A stretch of 64,000 nucleotides of DNA from Yeosuana aquiaggeris. GTDB taxonomy: Bacteria > Bacteroidota > Bacteroidia > Flavobacteriales > Flavobacteriaceae. A program made the translations under genes and the position numbers. Within the stretch, counting starts at the first letter, position 1, and every line of letters begins with the position of its first letter. This document shows, piece after piece, positions 9,801-18,032 of the stretch. The stretch lies in NCBI RefSeq assembly GCF_044003965.1, contig NZ_JBAWKC010000003.1, positions 248,001 to 312,000 on the forward strand. The letters are read 5' to 3'. Under the pieces are notes generated by a model. It ran no database searches. It saw nothing but the letters and a program-made list of their open reading frames with translations, and had not been told where the DNA came from.

Positions 9801-10188
9801 AGTCTTGAAGCAATTTTCCGTTTTCGCCTATTTCTAAATAGGGTAAAAGTTCCTTTTTTAAAGTTTCATCATATTTAAAGGGAAAGTCTTCAGCATATTC
9901 TTCAACAAAGAAATCAAAGGGGTTGATTGTTTTTAAATCTGCAATAATTTCTACCTCAATGGATAATTCTTTTGTTTTTTCAGGAAAAACTAAACGTGCT
10001 AAATAATTTCCAAATGGATCTTGTTGCCAATTAAAAAATTGGTTTTCAGGTTTTATTTTTATAGAATAGGATTCAATAGGAGTTCTGCTATGTGGTGCTG
10101 GTCTTAATCTAAATATATGAGGAGATAATTTTACAGGGCGATCGTATTTATAGAGCGTTTTATGTGATATTACAATTTTTAATGCCAT
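6862..10188 (-). CDS. transglutaminase-like protein fused to a putative amidoligase (DUF2126)
   Basis: A 1108-residue two-part protein, first gene of the operon. Residues 1-265 are a bacterial transglutaminase-like unit with Cys180 (NGSCRDFAW), His229 (DLHAWAEVYIP) and Asp245 (IGFDATSG). The remaining 800 or so residues match DUF2126, a putative amidoligase family; VRLTMGGEPTFVSIDD near residue 325 begins it and GTGGGNHVTLGG near 695 is a conserved stretch. No signal peptide is present. Together with the ATP-grasp/alpha-E and short transglutaminase genes it forms a conserved but biochemically undefined peptide or amide modification set. The 255 bases upstream hold no feature I recognise. Confidence 0.87.
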   Translation of the reverse strand: MALKIVISHKTLYKYDRPVKLSPHIFRLRPAPHSRTPIESYSIKIKPENQFFNWQQDPFGNYLARLVFPEKTKELSIEVEIIADLKTINPFDFFVEEYAEDFPFKYDETLKKELLPYLEIGENGKLLQDFLKTIDLTPRKTIYFLIDINKKIYDFLNYNIRLEPGVQSCEETLERKNGSCRDFAWLFVQVMRHLGLGARFVSGYLVQLKADEKSLDGPSGPEEDFTDLHAWAEVYIPGAGWIGFDATSGLLAGEGHIPLACTPSFESAAPVSGLTDVCETEFFFNNSVKRIFESPRVTKPYTEEQWDAIYKLGFKVEKQLEKNDVRLTMGGEPTFVSIDDMESPEWNTDADGPHKRELAKNLAVKLYDSFGKGGYLHQAQGKWYPGEPLPRWSIEICWRKDGQNIWHNRKLLSLFSDNPKLPKNTDKVFLTTLTKYLGITNKTVLPTFEDAFYFLWEEGKMPIDVDPTKEDGHLLVKNKLQEILNQEKSNPVGHLLPLNNTKNTWHTCVWAFRRKHIFLLPGNSPVGLRLPLNSLIKKPKQEEFPQYIPDNFSKKKPLPDYKEIVGKRYKNLSKKELLKNHSEYFIRTALCSEVRDGKLYLFLPPLDSAEIFLDLLASIEATANELNIPVILEGYDAPHDQRLESLKITPDPGVIEVNVQPVKSWDELTKNTFTLYEQAKQARLGTEKFMVDGKHTGTGGGNHVTLGGITPADSPLLRKPNLLRSLLTFWQHHPGLSYLFSGAFIGPTSQAPRIDEARMDSLYELEIAFNQIPKNGEVPFWLTDRLFRHLLTDLTGNTHRSEFCIDKLYSPDSSSGRLGILELRAFDMPPHPQMSLMQNLLVRTLVTWFWKKPYEHKLVRWGTELHDKFLIEHFVREDIKDIVEQLNKAGYNFKEDWFNPFFEFRFPLHGMVDINNIHLELRAGIEPWNVLGEEMTGGGAARYVDSSLERIQVKVSHFNHDRYVLTCNGLKVNLIKTGVEEEYVAGIRYKAWNPYSALHPTIGVDAPLVLDIIDSWNKRSIGGCTYFVTHPGGRTYETFPVNSYEAESRRINRFWDFGHSQGELDLQENIKPNKSNKNASDYASKKTFKYKELPINPEFPNTLDLRKK

Positions 10189-10443
10189 TTACAAGTCGGT
10201 TTTTGGTAAGGTACAATTTAAATGTTTTTTAAATGAAAATGGATAAGCTTATAAAAAAAAATGCAGCTGTTATTAACATAATTATCAGCCTTATTTATAA
10301 ATTAATTCAGAGAAATTGTTGTGCGTTTAATAGTTAAGCTAAAACGATTATTGCCATTAAATATGGAAGATTTTATATCATAAAAACAGAAACATATCAT
10401 CTAAAGAAATGCAAAATCACTACACCACTTTTGTCAAATAATA

Positions 10444-11487
10444 TTATTCCTTTTCGTAAACCCTATTCTCTTGCTCTGCAACTCTAATAAAGGTGGTTCT
10501 TTTAGTGAGCTCTTTAAGTCGTTGAGCACCAACATAAGTGCAAGTACTTCTTAAACCTCCTAAAATATCTTGTAATGTTGATTCCACTTTTCCTTTGTAG
10601 GGTACTTCAACTGTTTTTCCCTCACTAGCTCTATAATCGGCAACACCTCCAATATGTTTTTCCATAGCAGTTGAAGAACTCATGCCATAAAATTTTCTAA
10701 AAGATTTACCGTTTTTGTCAATTATTTCTCCACCACTCTCATCATGGCCAGCTAACATACCTCCAAGCATTACAAAATCAGCACCAGCACCAAAAGCTTT
10801 AGCAACATCTCCAGGTGTTGCACAGCCACCATCACTAATAATTTGTCCTCCTAAACCATGAGCGGCATCAGCACATTCAATAATGGCCGATAATTGAGGA
10901 TAACCAACGCCAGTTTTAACTCTGGTAGTACAAACAGATCCTGGACCTATTCCAACTTTTACAATGTCGGCCCCTGATAGCAAAAGTTCTTCAACCATTT
11001 CACCAGTTACTACATTACCGGCAATAATCACTTTATCTGGATATTGCTTTCTTGTTTTCTTTACAAAGTTGGCAAAATGTTCAGAATATCCATTGGCAAC
11101 ATCAATGCAAATAAATTTTAAATGTGGATTAAAATTAAAAATGGCCGTTAGTTTTTCTGAATCTTTATTACTGGTTCCTGTACTAATAGCAATATAATTC
11201 TCGATATCTTTTGGGGCAGAAGCGCAGAAAATATTCCAATCGTCAATAGAATAATGTTTATGAATAGTAGTAAATAATTTTTTCTGTGAAAGTGCTTTTG
11301 CCATTTCAAAGGTTCCTACCGTATCCATATTAGCCGCCATAACAGGAATGCCTTCCCAGATATGTGGACTATGTAAAAATTTAAAATTACGCTCTAAATT
11401 AACCTGAGACCTGCTTTTTAATGTTGACCTCTTTGGACGAATCATAACATCTTTAAAGCCTAATTTTAAATCATATTCTATGCGCAT
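10444..11487 (-). CDS. guaC: GMP reductase
   Basis: Converts GMP to IMP with NADPH, releasing ammonia, in purine salvage. At 347 residues it has the length of the classical GuaC, and lacks the CBS insert that would mark IMP dehydrogenase. Visible hallmarks are DVMIRPKRSTL near the N-terminus, the IAGNVVTGEM barrel strand, the catalytic-loop KVGIGPGSVCTTR with the active Cys, and ISDGGCATPGDVAKAFGAGAD. It is a single gene, divergent from the hybrid kinase gene, with a -7 box 24 bases ahead of its ATG. Confidence 0.95.
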   Translation of the reverse strand: MRIEYDLKLGFKDVMIRPKRSTLKSRSQVNLERNFKFLHSPHIWEGIPVMAANMDTVGTFEMAKALSQKKLFTTIHKHYSIDDWNIFCASAPKDIENYIAISTGTSNKDSEKLTAIFNFNPHLKFICIDVANGYSEHFANFVKKTRKQYPDKVIIAGNVVTGEMVEELLLSGADIVKVGIGPGSVCTTRVKTGVGYPQLSAIIECADAAHGLGGQIISDGGCATPGDVAKAFGAGADFVMLGGMLAGHDESGGEIIDKNGKSFRKFYGMSSSTAMEKHIGGVADYRASEGKTVEVPYKGKVESTLQDILGGLRSTCTYVGAQRLKELTKRTTFIRVAEQENRVYEKE

Positions 11488-11510
11488 TTATCATTTAATT
11501 TAAGTCATTT

Positions 11511-11518
11511 CAAATGTA
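11511..11518 (-). promoter_or_regulatory. guaC promoter, -7 box
   Basis: Read on the minus strand the site is TACATTTG, a full match to the Bacteroidota TAnnTTTG box. It lies 24 bases before the guaC ATG, giving a short leader. No clear -33 TTG is found at the expected spacing. Confidence 0.5.
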
Positions 11519-11647
11519 TTATTTTTATAATTGAATATTAAAAAAAACAAGAAAAATACATCAACAAAATATTGAAAATTAGTATTACCTTTAAAATCTA
11601 ACTTTTTACTAAAAAAAAGGATTAATTATAAATACTAATAGTTATAA

Positions 11648-11655
11648 TACTTTTG
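11648..11655 (+). promoter_or_regulatory. hybrid kinase promoter, -7 box
   Basis: TACTTTTG matches TAnnTTTG fully. The upstream in-frame TTG at 11653 lies inside this box and so should not be transcribed as a start codon; the ATG at 11701 would sit about 40 bases into the mRNA. Confidence 0.5.
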
Positions 11656-11700
11656 GGAATTCCATCAATTATAAATAAGTTTGTAAAAAAGCACCTAAAG

Positions 11701-13602
11701 ATGGCATTTCTTTTTCAATCAATGCGATCCTTTAAAGTAAGGATAACATTGATTTTTTTTACATTTATTTTATTAATAATAGTCCTGTTTATTGGCTTTA
11801 CTCAACTGCAAAAAAAGCTTGATTATTTACCAATGGCGGTAAGTGATCTTCAAGACATTAAATTTGATTTTTCAAGGAGTTTTCTTAATTACCAGTCTAC
11901 TTTACTTGAGAATAATCAAGCCCTTCACAAAACTGGAATAAATAAAAATAATTTAGATTTTTTTGTAACTAATTTAAATTCAAATAAAGAAAAATTAATC
12001 AATCTTAAAAAAGAGATATATAATCATTCATTTGTTTTTGATAATGATATTATTCAAATAATTGAGGTAGTTGAATTATTTCAAAATTCAACTTCAAAAA
12101 ATTTATTTAATCCTTCTTCTGAGAATCAGTTAAATTTAAATGCGAAGATTGATTCCTTAATTATTAAATTAAACAAAGTATTTCAAGAAAAAAAGAAAGC
12201 CCTTTATAATAACGGATTAATTTTATTTGTTCTTATTGCCATTCTGATGGTGGTTGTAGCTTATTTTTTAGCGCGTAGAATGACTAATGATTTTAGTAGA
12301 CTAAAGACCAAAATTGACGATATCAATAATCATAGTGACAAACTTTTGTTATCTAAAATTGATGATGTGAATAGTTTAGACAAGTCATTTGAAATATTAA
12401 AAACTAAGGTCAGAAGATTAGAATCAGATTTGGAAGAAGCTATAAAGATAAGTGAGTACAAATCGGTGTTTTTGGCTAATATGAGTTATGAAATTAGAAC
12501 TCCGTTAAATTCTGTCTTAGGTATGATCAATATGCTAAAACAGAGCCAACTCACAACAGATCAGCAAATACAATTAGAAATTGCTGAATATTCCTCAGAA
12601 CATGTGATGCAATTGGTTAGCATGATACTTGATAACTCTAAAGTTGAAGGAGGAAAAATAGAGTTAGAATTATCGGCAATTGATTTAAAATCTGATTTGT
12701 CAAAACTGGTTAAAGTATTTGAATATGAAGCCTGGGATAGTGGTCTTGACTTTGAATTTAAGTTTTTAGCGGATGAAAACGAGAAGTTTTTATTACTTGG
12801 CGATTTAAAGCGAATAAAACAAATTATAACCAATTTGATGAGTAATGCTATTAAATTTACAAATTCAGGTAAAGTTTCATTGGTTATAGATCAGACTGTT
12901 GGACCTGATGATTATCAAATTGTAACCTTTTATATAAAAGATACAGGGATTGGAATTCCGCCAGAAAAAGCGAAAAGAATTTTTGCTGATTCTGAAAATA
13001 ACCATTTGTCAATTACAGATTATTATGGAGGAACTGGTTTAGGATTAACAGCTTCTTCACAACTTATAAAATTAATGGGTGGTGAACTGAAATTGGAAAG
13101 TAAGGAAAATGAAGGGTCCATATTTTATTTCAGTATTCAACTTCAAAAAACTCTAAATTTAAAACGAGAAAAATTAGAACCTAGCCCAGATTTATTAAAT
13201 CAGTTTGATTATAAGTTTAATGTATTAGTGGCAGAAGATAATAAAATGAATCAAAAGGTTATTAAGTTCTTATTAGAACAACAAGGTGCAGATTGTACTT
13301 TTGTTAAAAATGGTTCAGACGCGGTTAAGCTATTTAATATTCTTGATTTTGATATGGTGTTTATGGATATATTTATGCCTGAAATGGATGGTTATGAAGC
13401 TACAAAACTAATTAAGGCAAGTGAGAAATACGCTAAGCATGAGATACCTATCATAGCAGTTTCTGCCAGTGCGTTTGAAGAAGATATACAAAATGCTAAA
13501 AAAGCCGGAATTGATGATTTTTTAGCAAAACCAATTGAATCAGATAAGCTGAAAGAATTATTAATTAAATATGCGCCTAAAGATAAAAGTGCTATTTCCT
13601 AA
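11701..13602 (+). CDS. hybrid sensor kinase-receiver protein with Tyr in place of the phosphoacceptor His
   Basis: From ATG 11701 the protein has 633 residues: membrane helix near 11-32, a periplasmic segment of about 140 residues, a second helix near 173-194, a linker, a HisKA-like helix pair from about 255, an ATPase domain about 360-475 and a receiver about 508-625. The N box (NLMSNAIKF), DTGIGI and GGTGLGL are intact, as are receiver Asp556 (FMDIFMP) and the Lys of LAKPI. The H box, however, reads NMSYEIRTPLN: codon TAT at 12487-12489 replaces the usual CAT. A longer form could use TTG 11653, but a promoter box overlaps it. It converges with ridA, stop codons almost touching. Confidence 0.9.
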   Translation: MAFLFQSMRSFKVRITLIFFTFILLIIVLFIGFTQLQKKLDYLPMAVSDLQDIKFDFSRSFLNYQSTLLENNQALHKTGINKNNLDFFVTNLNSNKEKLINLKKEIYNHSFVFDNDIIQIIEVVELFQNSTSKNLFNPSSENQLNLNAKIDSLIIKLNKVFQEKKKALYNNGLILFVLIAILMVVVAYFLARRMTNDFSRLKTKIDDINNHSDKLLLSKIDDVNSLDKSFEILKTKVRRLESDLEEAIKISEYKSVFLANMSYEIRTPLNSVLGMINMLKQSQLTTDQQIQLEIAEYSSEHVMQLVSMILDNSKVEGGKIELELSAIDLKSDLSKLVKVFEYEAWDSGLDFEFKFLADENEKFLLLGDLKRIKQIITNLMSNAIKFTNSGKVSLVIDQTVGPDDYQIVTFYIKDTGIGIPPEKAKRIFADSENNHLSITDYYGGTGLGLTASSQLIKLMGGELKLESKENEGSIFYFSIQLQKTLNLKREKLEPSPDLLNQFDYKFNVLVAEDNKMNQKVIKFLLEQQGADCTFVKNGSDAVKLFNILDFDMVFMDIFMPEMDGYEATKLIKASEKYAKHEIPIIAVSASAFEEDIQNAKKAGIDDFLAKPIESDKLKELLIKYAPKDKSAIS

Positions 13603-13603
13603 A

Positions 13604-13984
13604 TTATTTAATGGCAATCATGCTAATTTCAACATGCACGTTTTTTGGTAATTTTGCGACCTGTACAGTTTCTCTGGCAGGTGCATTGTCTTCATTAAAA
13701 TAGCTGCCATATACTTCATTTATTTGCCCAAAATCATTCATGTCTGTTATGAATATAGTGGTTTTTACAACATCGTCAAAAGTCATATCAGCAGCTTCTA
13801 TAACAGCTTTCATGTTTTTCATTACTTGTTGTGTTTCGGTTTTAATATCAGTTAAAATTAATTCACCAGTTTCAGGATTTAAAGCAATTTGACCTGAAGT
13901 GTATAAGGTATTTCCCTTTAATATGGCTTGATTGTAAGGTCCAATGGGAGCAGGAGCATTGGAAGTGATTATAATTTTTTTCAT
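13604..13984 (-). CDS. RidA family deaminase
   Basis: A 126-residue protein of the RidA/YjgF/UK114 family, which hydrolyses reactive enamine or imine intermediates, such as 2-aminoacrylate, to ketoacids and ammonia in the cytoplasm. It has the family opening SNAPAPIGPYNQA, the GQIALNPETGE strand, the NMKAVIEAADMTFDDVVK helix and the substrate-binding Arg in NAPARETVQVAKLPK. Length is standard. It lies 26 bases behind the LptD-like gene on the same strand and is probably co-transcribed with it, although no functional link is obvious. Confidence 0.93.
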   Translation of the reverse strand: MKKIIITSNAPAPIGPYNQAILKGNTLYTSGQIALNPETGELILTDIKTETQQVMKNMKAVIEAADMTFDDVVKTTIFITDMNDFGQINEVYGSYFNEDNAPARETVQVAKLPKNVHVEISMIAIK

Positions 13985-14010
13985 AATAATTAATTTTATA
14001 TAATAAAATA

Positions 14011-16767
14011 TTAAAGCTGAAGATCAGGTTGATTTCTCTTATCGTATTTAAGATCTTTTAAGATGGTTGATTTAATTCCAATAAAGAAATACCAGGAGGC
14101 TCTTGAACTAAAGGGCACCCAGCTAAAATTCATCCTCCAACTTAATAAATCGCGTTCAAAACGCAATTGTGTATAGGTAAAGCCTTGATTTCTCAAGTCA
14201 TAACCAGATGAAGCACCAACAGACCATTTTGGGGAAAGCTCAATATCGCCCGAAAACATGAGCGAATGAGATGAAATTTCATTTTGTCTTCTTGAATTGT
14301 TGTAATTAACAGCATAAGCAATCCGCAAACTCCAGGGTATTTTAAAATTATAGAACTGGCTCACTTCTTCCTCATCTTCATTCTTATTTCCTTCGTCAAA
14401 TCGATCACTCGTATAGCCATCTGGAAGACCAAATAAACCATCATCACGTCCACCGCTTCTCATGTTTTCTTCAATGCCATTTTTATTCTTATCATCTGCC
14501 TTATTGTCTTTACTTGAAAGGGAATAATTCAAGGTTAAGTTGGCACTGGTGAGTCTAAATAGGCTACCACCATTATTTATATTAAAATCAGCAATTTTAT
14601 TATTGTTGTTATCAAGCGCATATGGATCTAAAGTTGCTCCAAAATTGATACTCATTTTATTTTTAAAAAGTTGGGTGCCCCCAGTCATCCTTATAGGGCT
14701 CCATTGTAAAGAATCACCAGCAAAATTATAAGAAGTTGAAAAATTTAAATTATTAAGGAGAATGATTTTTTTTGATTCTGTAGCTGTACTATCCTTATCT
14801 TTTACCTTAGCCTCTAAATTATTTGATAACGAAATACCCATAGAACTGGAAAAGTTCTTGTTAGGCACGCCAAAAACACCTTGTTCAAATCTTGTGTATT
14901 CAACATCAGATGTTGTTAATCCATCTGCACTGACCACTTCATAGGAATCATAATACTTATCAAAAGATGGATTTATATTGTAACTAATAGAGGGTCTCAT
15001 AACATGTCTGATAGCCTGAATTTTTGGATCTTTTCCCTCCTTTTTAAAATCAAACATTCCATAGATAGTAGTTCCCAAACTTGTGCTGAAGTTATAGGTC
15101 CTAAAGGAGTCAAAACCATTCACGGTTTCTGTAACAGCCTTATTTTCAGTTGGATCAAATGATTTTTCAATGGTTTTAAATGTCCAGACTTCATTATAAT
15201 TAGTACTCGCACTTAAACTAAAATATTTAAAGACTTTAAAATTAGTACTTAGTGGAATAGTATGTTGAAAACCAGTCTTTGCATCTTGAAACATTTCCTT
15301 TTTAAAGAATAAGGAATCAGAAGTTTGTATTCTGTTTTCCCCTCTTAAATTATATTGAAGGTTAACGTTTTGAATAATCCCTTTTTTTGATCCGGTTTTT
15401 GGAGCGAAAGGAAATATTCTTCCAACACTACCTTGAAAGGTAGGAAGCGTCATATTGATTTGTTCAGTATTGGTATTTTGCTGGTGTGTTGCAGTTAAAC
15501 TGAAATTTACTTGGGGATCGCCTTGAAACGTTTTTGAATAGGAAACGGAGGATGACAAGGTGTTATTTAAAAAACTTCCTGTATTTACCTGATTTATAGA
15601 AGTTCTGTAATAGTTGCTACTACCTAAGTTGACAGAGGCTGAAAATCGAGAATTTGGACTTGATTTTCCATCCTGACTGTGTGACCAGCGCAAATTATAA
15701 ACTGTTGATTTTGAGTAATCCGGAAAACCGCGTTCGCTGGCAATTAAATTTTCATATCTAAATCCAAAATTCCCTCTAAATTTATAACGCAAGGCATAAT
15801 TACTTTCAAATCGGAAACCATAACTTCCGTTTGTATAGTAATCACCTAATACCGCTAAATCTACATAATCACTAATCGCAAAATAATAACCACCATTCTG
15901 TAAAAAATAGCCACGTTGATTTTGTTCTCCAAAGGCAGGGAATAAAATGCCTGAAGTTTGTTTTTCTGATTGTGGAAAAAAACCAAAAGGTAAACCTAAT
16001 GGTGTTGGTACGTCATAAATAAACAGGTTAGCTAATCCCGTCACAATTTTTTTTCCGGGAACTACTTTAGCTTTTCTTAACAAAATATAATATTCAGGAT
16101 CTTCTAAATCTTGTGCCGTCGTATATTTTCCTCTTGAAATGAAATATACCGAATCATTTTCCTTTTTAGTAATTTCAGCAATTACGGTTCCACCAGATTG
16201 TTCTGTTTTGGAATTATAAATAAGGGCTTTTTGAGTTTTTGTATTAAATAAAATAGAATCAGGTTCCACCACATTAGTGCCTTGAGTAAAAATGGGGGCT
16301 TGTGAATAGTCGCCGATAGAATCTTTAATTCCTCTTGCGTATACCTCGTTTTTGCTGTAATCTATAGTAATATTACCAGCCTTTATGTTCATATCACCAT
16401 AAGTAATCTCAGCTTCGTTATATAAATATAATTTCTGTAGCTTTTGATTGAAGGAAGTATAGTCAGTAGCCTTGTAGTCAACAATATGCTCTAAAAGTTC
16501 TTTTTTTTTGGTCTTAGTGGTATCTTTTAAAATGGAGTCCTGTACTTTTTCTGAAACCTCAGGTTGAGGTAAATCTGTTTGATCAACAATGATACTATCT
16601 TTAACTATTGCTTTTATAGGAGCGCCCTTTTTTGGTATATCTTGACTAAAGCTGTACATGTTTATAAACAGTGTAAAACTTAATGCAAAAAGTAGTTTAA
16701 AGTTGTTTGTATACAATGCTTTTAAATGTATTTTTGTAAAAGTATGGCTCGGTTTTTGAAAAGTCAA
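14011..16767 (-). CDS. lptD: LptD-like outer-membrane LPS-assembly protein
   Basis: Up to 918 residues. A signal sequence (core LLFALSFTLF) is followed by an OstA-like periplasmic domain (about 110-240, with DMNIKAGNITIDYSKNEVYARG) and a long beta-barrel rich in alternating aromatic strands (about 260-918). LptD inserts LPS into the outer leaflet; Bacteroidota proteins of this type are called putative LptD and diverge strongly from the E. coli protein. The start is uncertain: TTG 16767 lies inside a -7 box, so the TTG at 16716, giving 901 residues and a shorter n-region, may be the true start. Divergent from the amidase gene; ridA follows. Confidence 0.85.
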   Translation of the reverse strand: MTFQKPSHTFTKIHLKALYTNNFKLLFALSFTLFINMYSFSQDIPKKGAPIKAIVKDSIIVDQTDLPQPEVSEKVQDSILKDTTKTKKKELLEHIVDYKATDYTSFNQKLQKLYLYNEAEITYGDMNIKAGNITIDYSKNEVYARGIKDSIGDYSQAPIFTQGTNVVEPDSILFNTKTQKALIYNSKTEQSGGTVIAEITKKENDSVYFISRGKYTTAQDLEDPEYYILLRKAKVVPGKKIVTGLANLFIYDVPTPLGLPFGFFPQSEKQTSGILFPAFGEQNQRGYFLQNGGYYFAISDYVDLAVLGDYYTNGSYGFRFESNYALRYKFRGNFGFRYENLIASERGFPDYSKSTVYNLRWSHSQDGKSSPNSRFSASVNLGSSNYYRTSINQVNTGSFLNNTLSSSVSYSKTFQGDPQVNFSLTATHQQNTNTEQINMTLPTFQGSVGRIFPFAPKTGSKKGIIQNVNLQYNLRGENRIQTSDSLFFKKEMFQDAKTGFQHTIPLSTNFKVFKYFSLSASTNYNEVWTFKTIEKSFDPTENKAVTETVNGFDSFRTYNFSTSLGTTIYGMFDFKKEGKDPKIQAIRHVMRPSISYNINPSFDKYYDSYEVVSADGLTTSDVEYTRFEQGVFGVPNKNFSSSMGISLSNNLEAKVKDKDSTATESKKIILLNNLNFSTSYNFAGDSLQWSPIRMTGGTQLFKNKMSINFGATLDPYALDNNNNKIADFNINNGGSLFRLTSANLTLNYSLSSKDNKADDKNKNGIEENMRSGGRDDGLFGLPDGYTSDRFDEGNKNEDEEEVSQFYNFKIPWSLRIAYAVNYNNSRRQNEISSHSLMFSGDIELSPKWSVGASSGYDLRNQGFTYTQLRFERDLLSWRMNFSWVPFSSRASWYFFIGIKSTILKDLKYDKRNQPDLQL

Positions 16768-16772
16768 AATTA
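16765..16772 (-). promoter_or_regulatory. lptD promoter, -7 box
   Basis: Minus-strand TAATTTTG, a full TAnnTTTG match, at the upstream edge of the lptD reading frame. It would place the transcript start near 16758 and argues for a start codon downstream of 16767. Confidence 0.4.
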
Positions 16773-16853
16773 CATATATTTTTTTTGAGATTATTTCATT
16801 ATTAAATAAAATTTAAAATAAAAAGAACTTGCTTTTAAGTCATTAAAATCCTT

Positions 16854-17981
16854 ATGAAAACGCCTAAAGTTATACTTTTCGTATCTTTTATTTTTGTTGT
16901 AATATTTTCCTCATTTATTACTTCAAGTGAAAATAAATCTCCTCAGTTTGTAGTGGTTCTTGATGCGGGCCATGGTGGTAAGGATCCAGGGAGACCTACA
17001 AAAAATGGCTATATAGAAAAAGATATTGCATTGAAAATAGTTTTGGATGTTGGAGAAGAACTAGAAAAAAACCCTAACATTAAAGTCATCTATACGAGAA
17101 AAACAGATGTGTTTGTGGATTTATTTGAAAGGGGTAAAATTGCCAATAGAGCCAAAGCAGACTTATTCGTGTCCGTGCATTGTAATGCCCATCACACTCA
17201 AGCAGAAGGCGCTGAAACCTATGTTTTAGGAATTCACAGAAATAAAACAAATTTTGATGTAGCAAAAGCTGAAAATGAAGTAATCTACTTGGAAGAAGAT
17301 TATGAAAAGAAATATGCGGGTTTTAACCCTAATTCTCCAGAAGCTGTTATAGGTTTAACGCTAGCTCAAGAAGAGTATTTAGATCAAAGTATACAATTAG
17401 CTAGTTTAATCCAGCATCAGTTTACAAATAATTTAAAACGAAAAGATAGAGGAGTTAAGCAAGCCGGCTTTATTGTATTGCATCAAACCGTAATGCCAAG
17501 TGTTTTGATTGAAACTGGTTTTATCACTAATAATTCAGAAGGCGCTTATTTAAATTCAAGGAAAGGACAAAATGAAATTTCCAATTCAATATCGGTGGCT
17601 ATCACTAATTACAAAAAGAACCTAGATCAAAATGTTGGTGATGAATTATTTGTTGAAGAGGTAGCTCATGAAATTGAAACTAAGAATGATACTAAAACAA
17701 TCAATACTTTTGATACTAATGTTATTTTCAAAGTGCAAATAGCCGCTGGTTCTAGGAAAATAGATCCAAAGCCCTATAATTTTAATCAATTGGACGACAT
17801 TTCTTGTGAAAAGGAGAACAATCTGTATAAGTATTATTATGGCGCTTCTTATGATTATAATAAAATATTAAAAATGGAAGATGTCGCTAAATTAAAGGGT
17901 TATAAATCTAGTTTTATAGTAGCTTTTAAAGATGGCAAAAGAATTCCTATATCAGAAGCATTAAAATCAAGTGCTAATTAA
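16854..17981 (+). CDS. N-acetylmuramoyl-L-alanine amidase (Amidase_3)
   Basis: Zinc amidase that removes stem peptides from peptidoglycan in the periplasm. The 375-residue protein has an N-terminal signal or membrane helix (about 5-22), an Amidase_3 domain (about 30-260) with zinc-ligand stretches VVLDAGHGGKDPG and SVHCNAHH and the catalytic Glu in VLIETGFITN, and a C-terminal SPOR-like segment (about 290-375, beginning FKVQIAAGSRK) that may bind peptidoglycan. It is divergent from lptD and heads a same-strand run with the MlaD gene 51 bases downstream. Confidence 0.92.
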   Translation: MKTPKVILFVSFIFVVIFSSFITSSENKSPQFVVVLDAGHGGKDPGRPTKNGYIEKDIALKIVLDVGEELEKNPNIKVIYTRKTDVFVDLFERGKIANRAKADLFVSVHCNAHHTQAEGAETYVLGIHRNKTNFDVAKAENEVIYLEEDYEKKYAGFNPNSPEAVIGLTLAQEEYLDQSIQLASLIQHQFTNNLKRKDRGVKQAGFIVLHQTVMPSVLIETGFITNNSEGAYLNSRKGQNEISNSISVAITNYKKNLDQNVGDELFVEEVAHEIETKNDTKTINTFDTNVIFKVQIAAGSRKIDPKPYNFNQLDDISCEKENNLYKYYYGASYDYNKILKMEDVAKLKGYKSSFIVAFKDGKRIPISEALKSSAN

Positions 17982-18032
17982 GGTTATTCTTTTTAAATTT
18001 ATTTTAAATTTGTTTGAATAAAAAAAATCACT

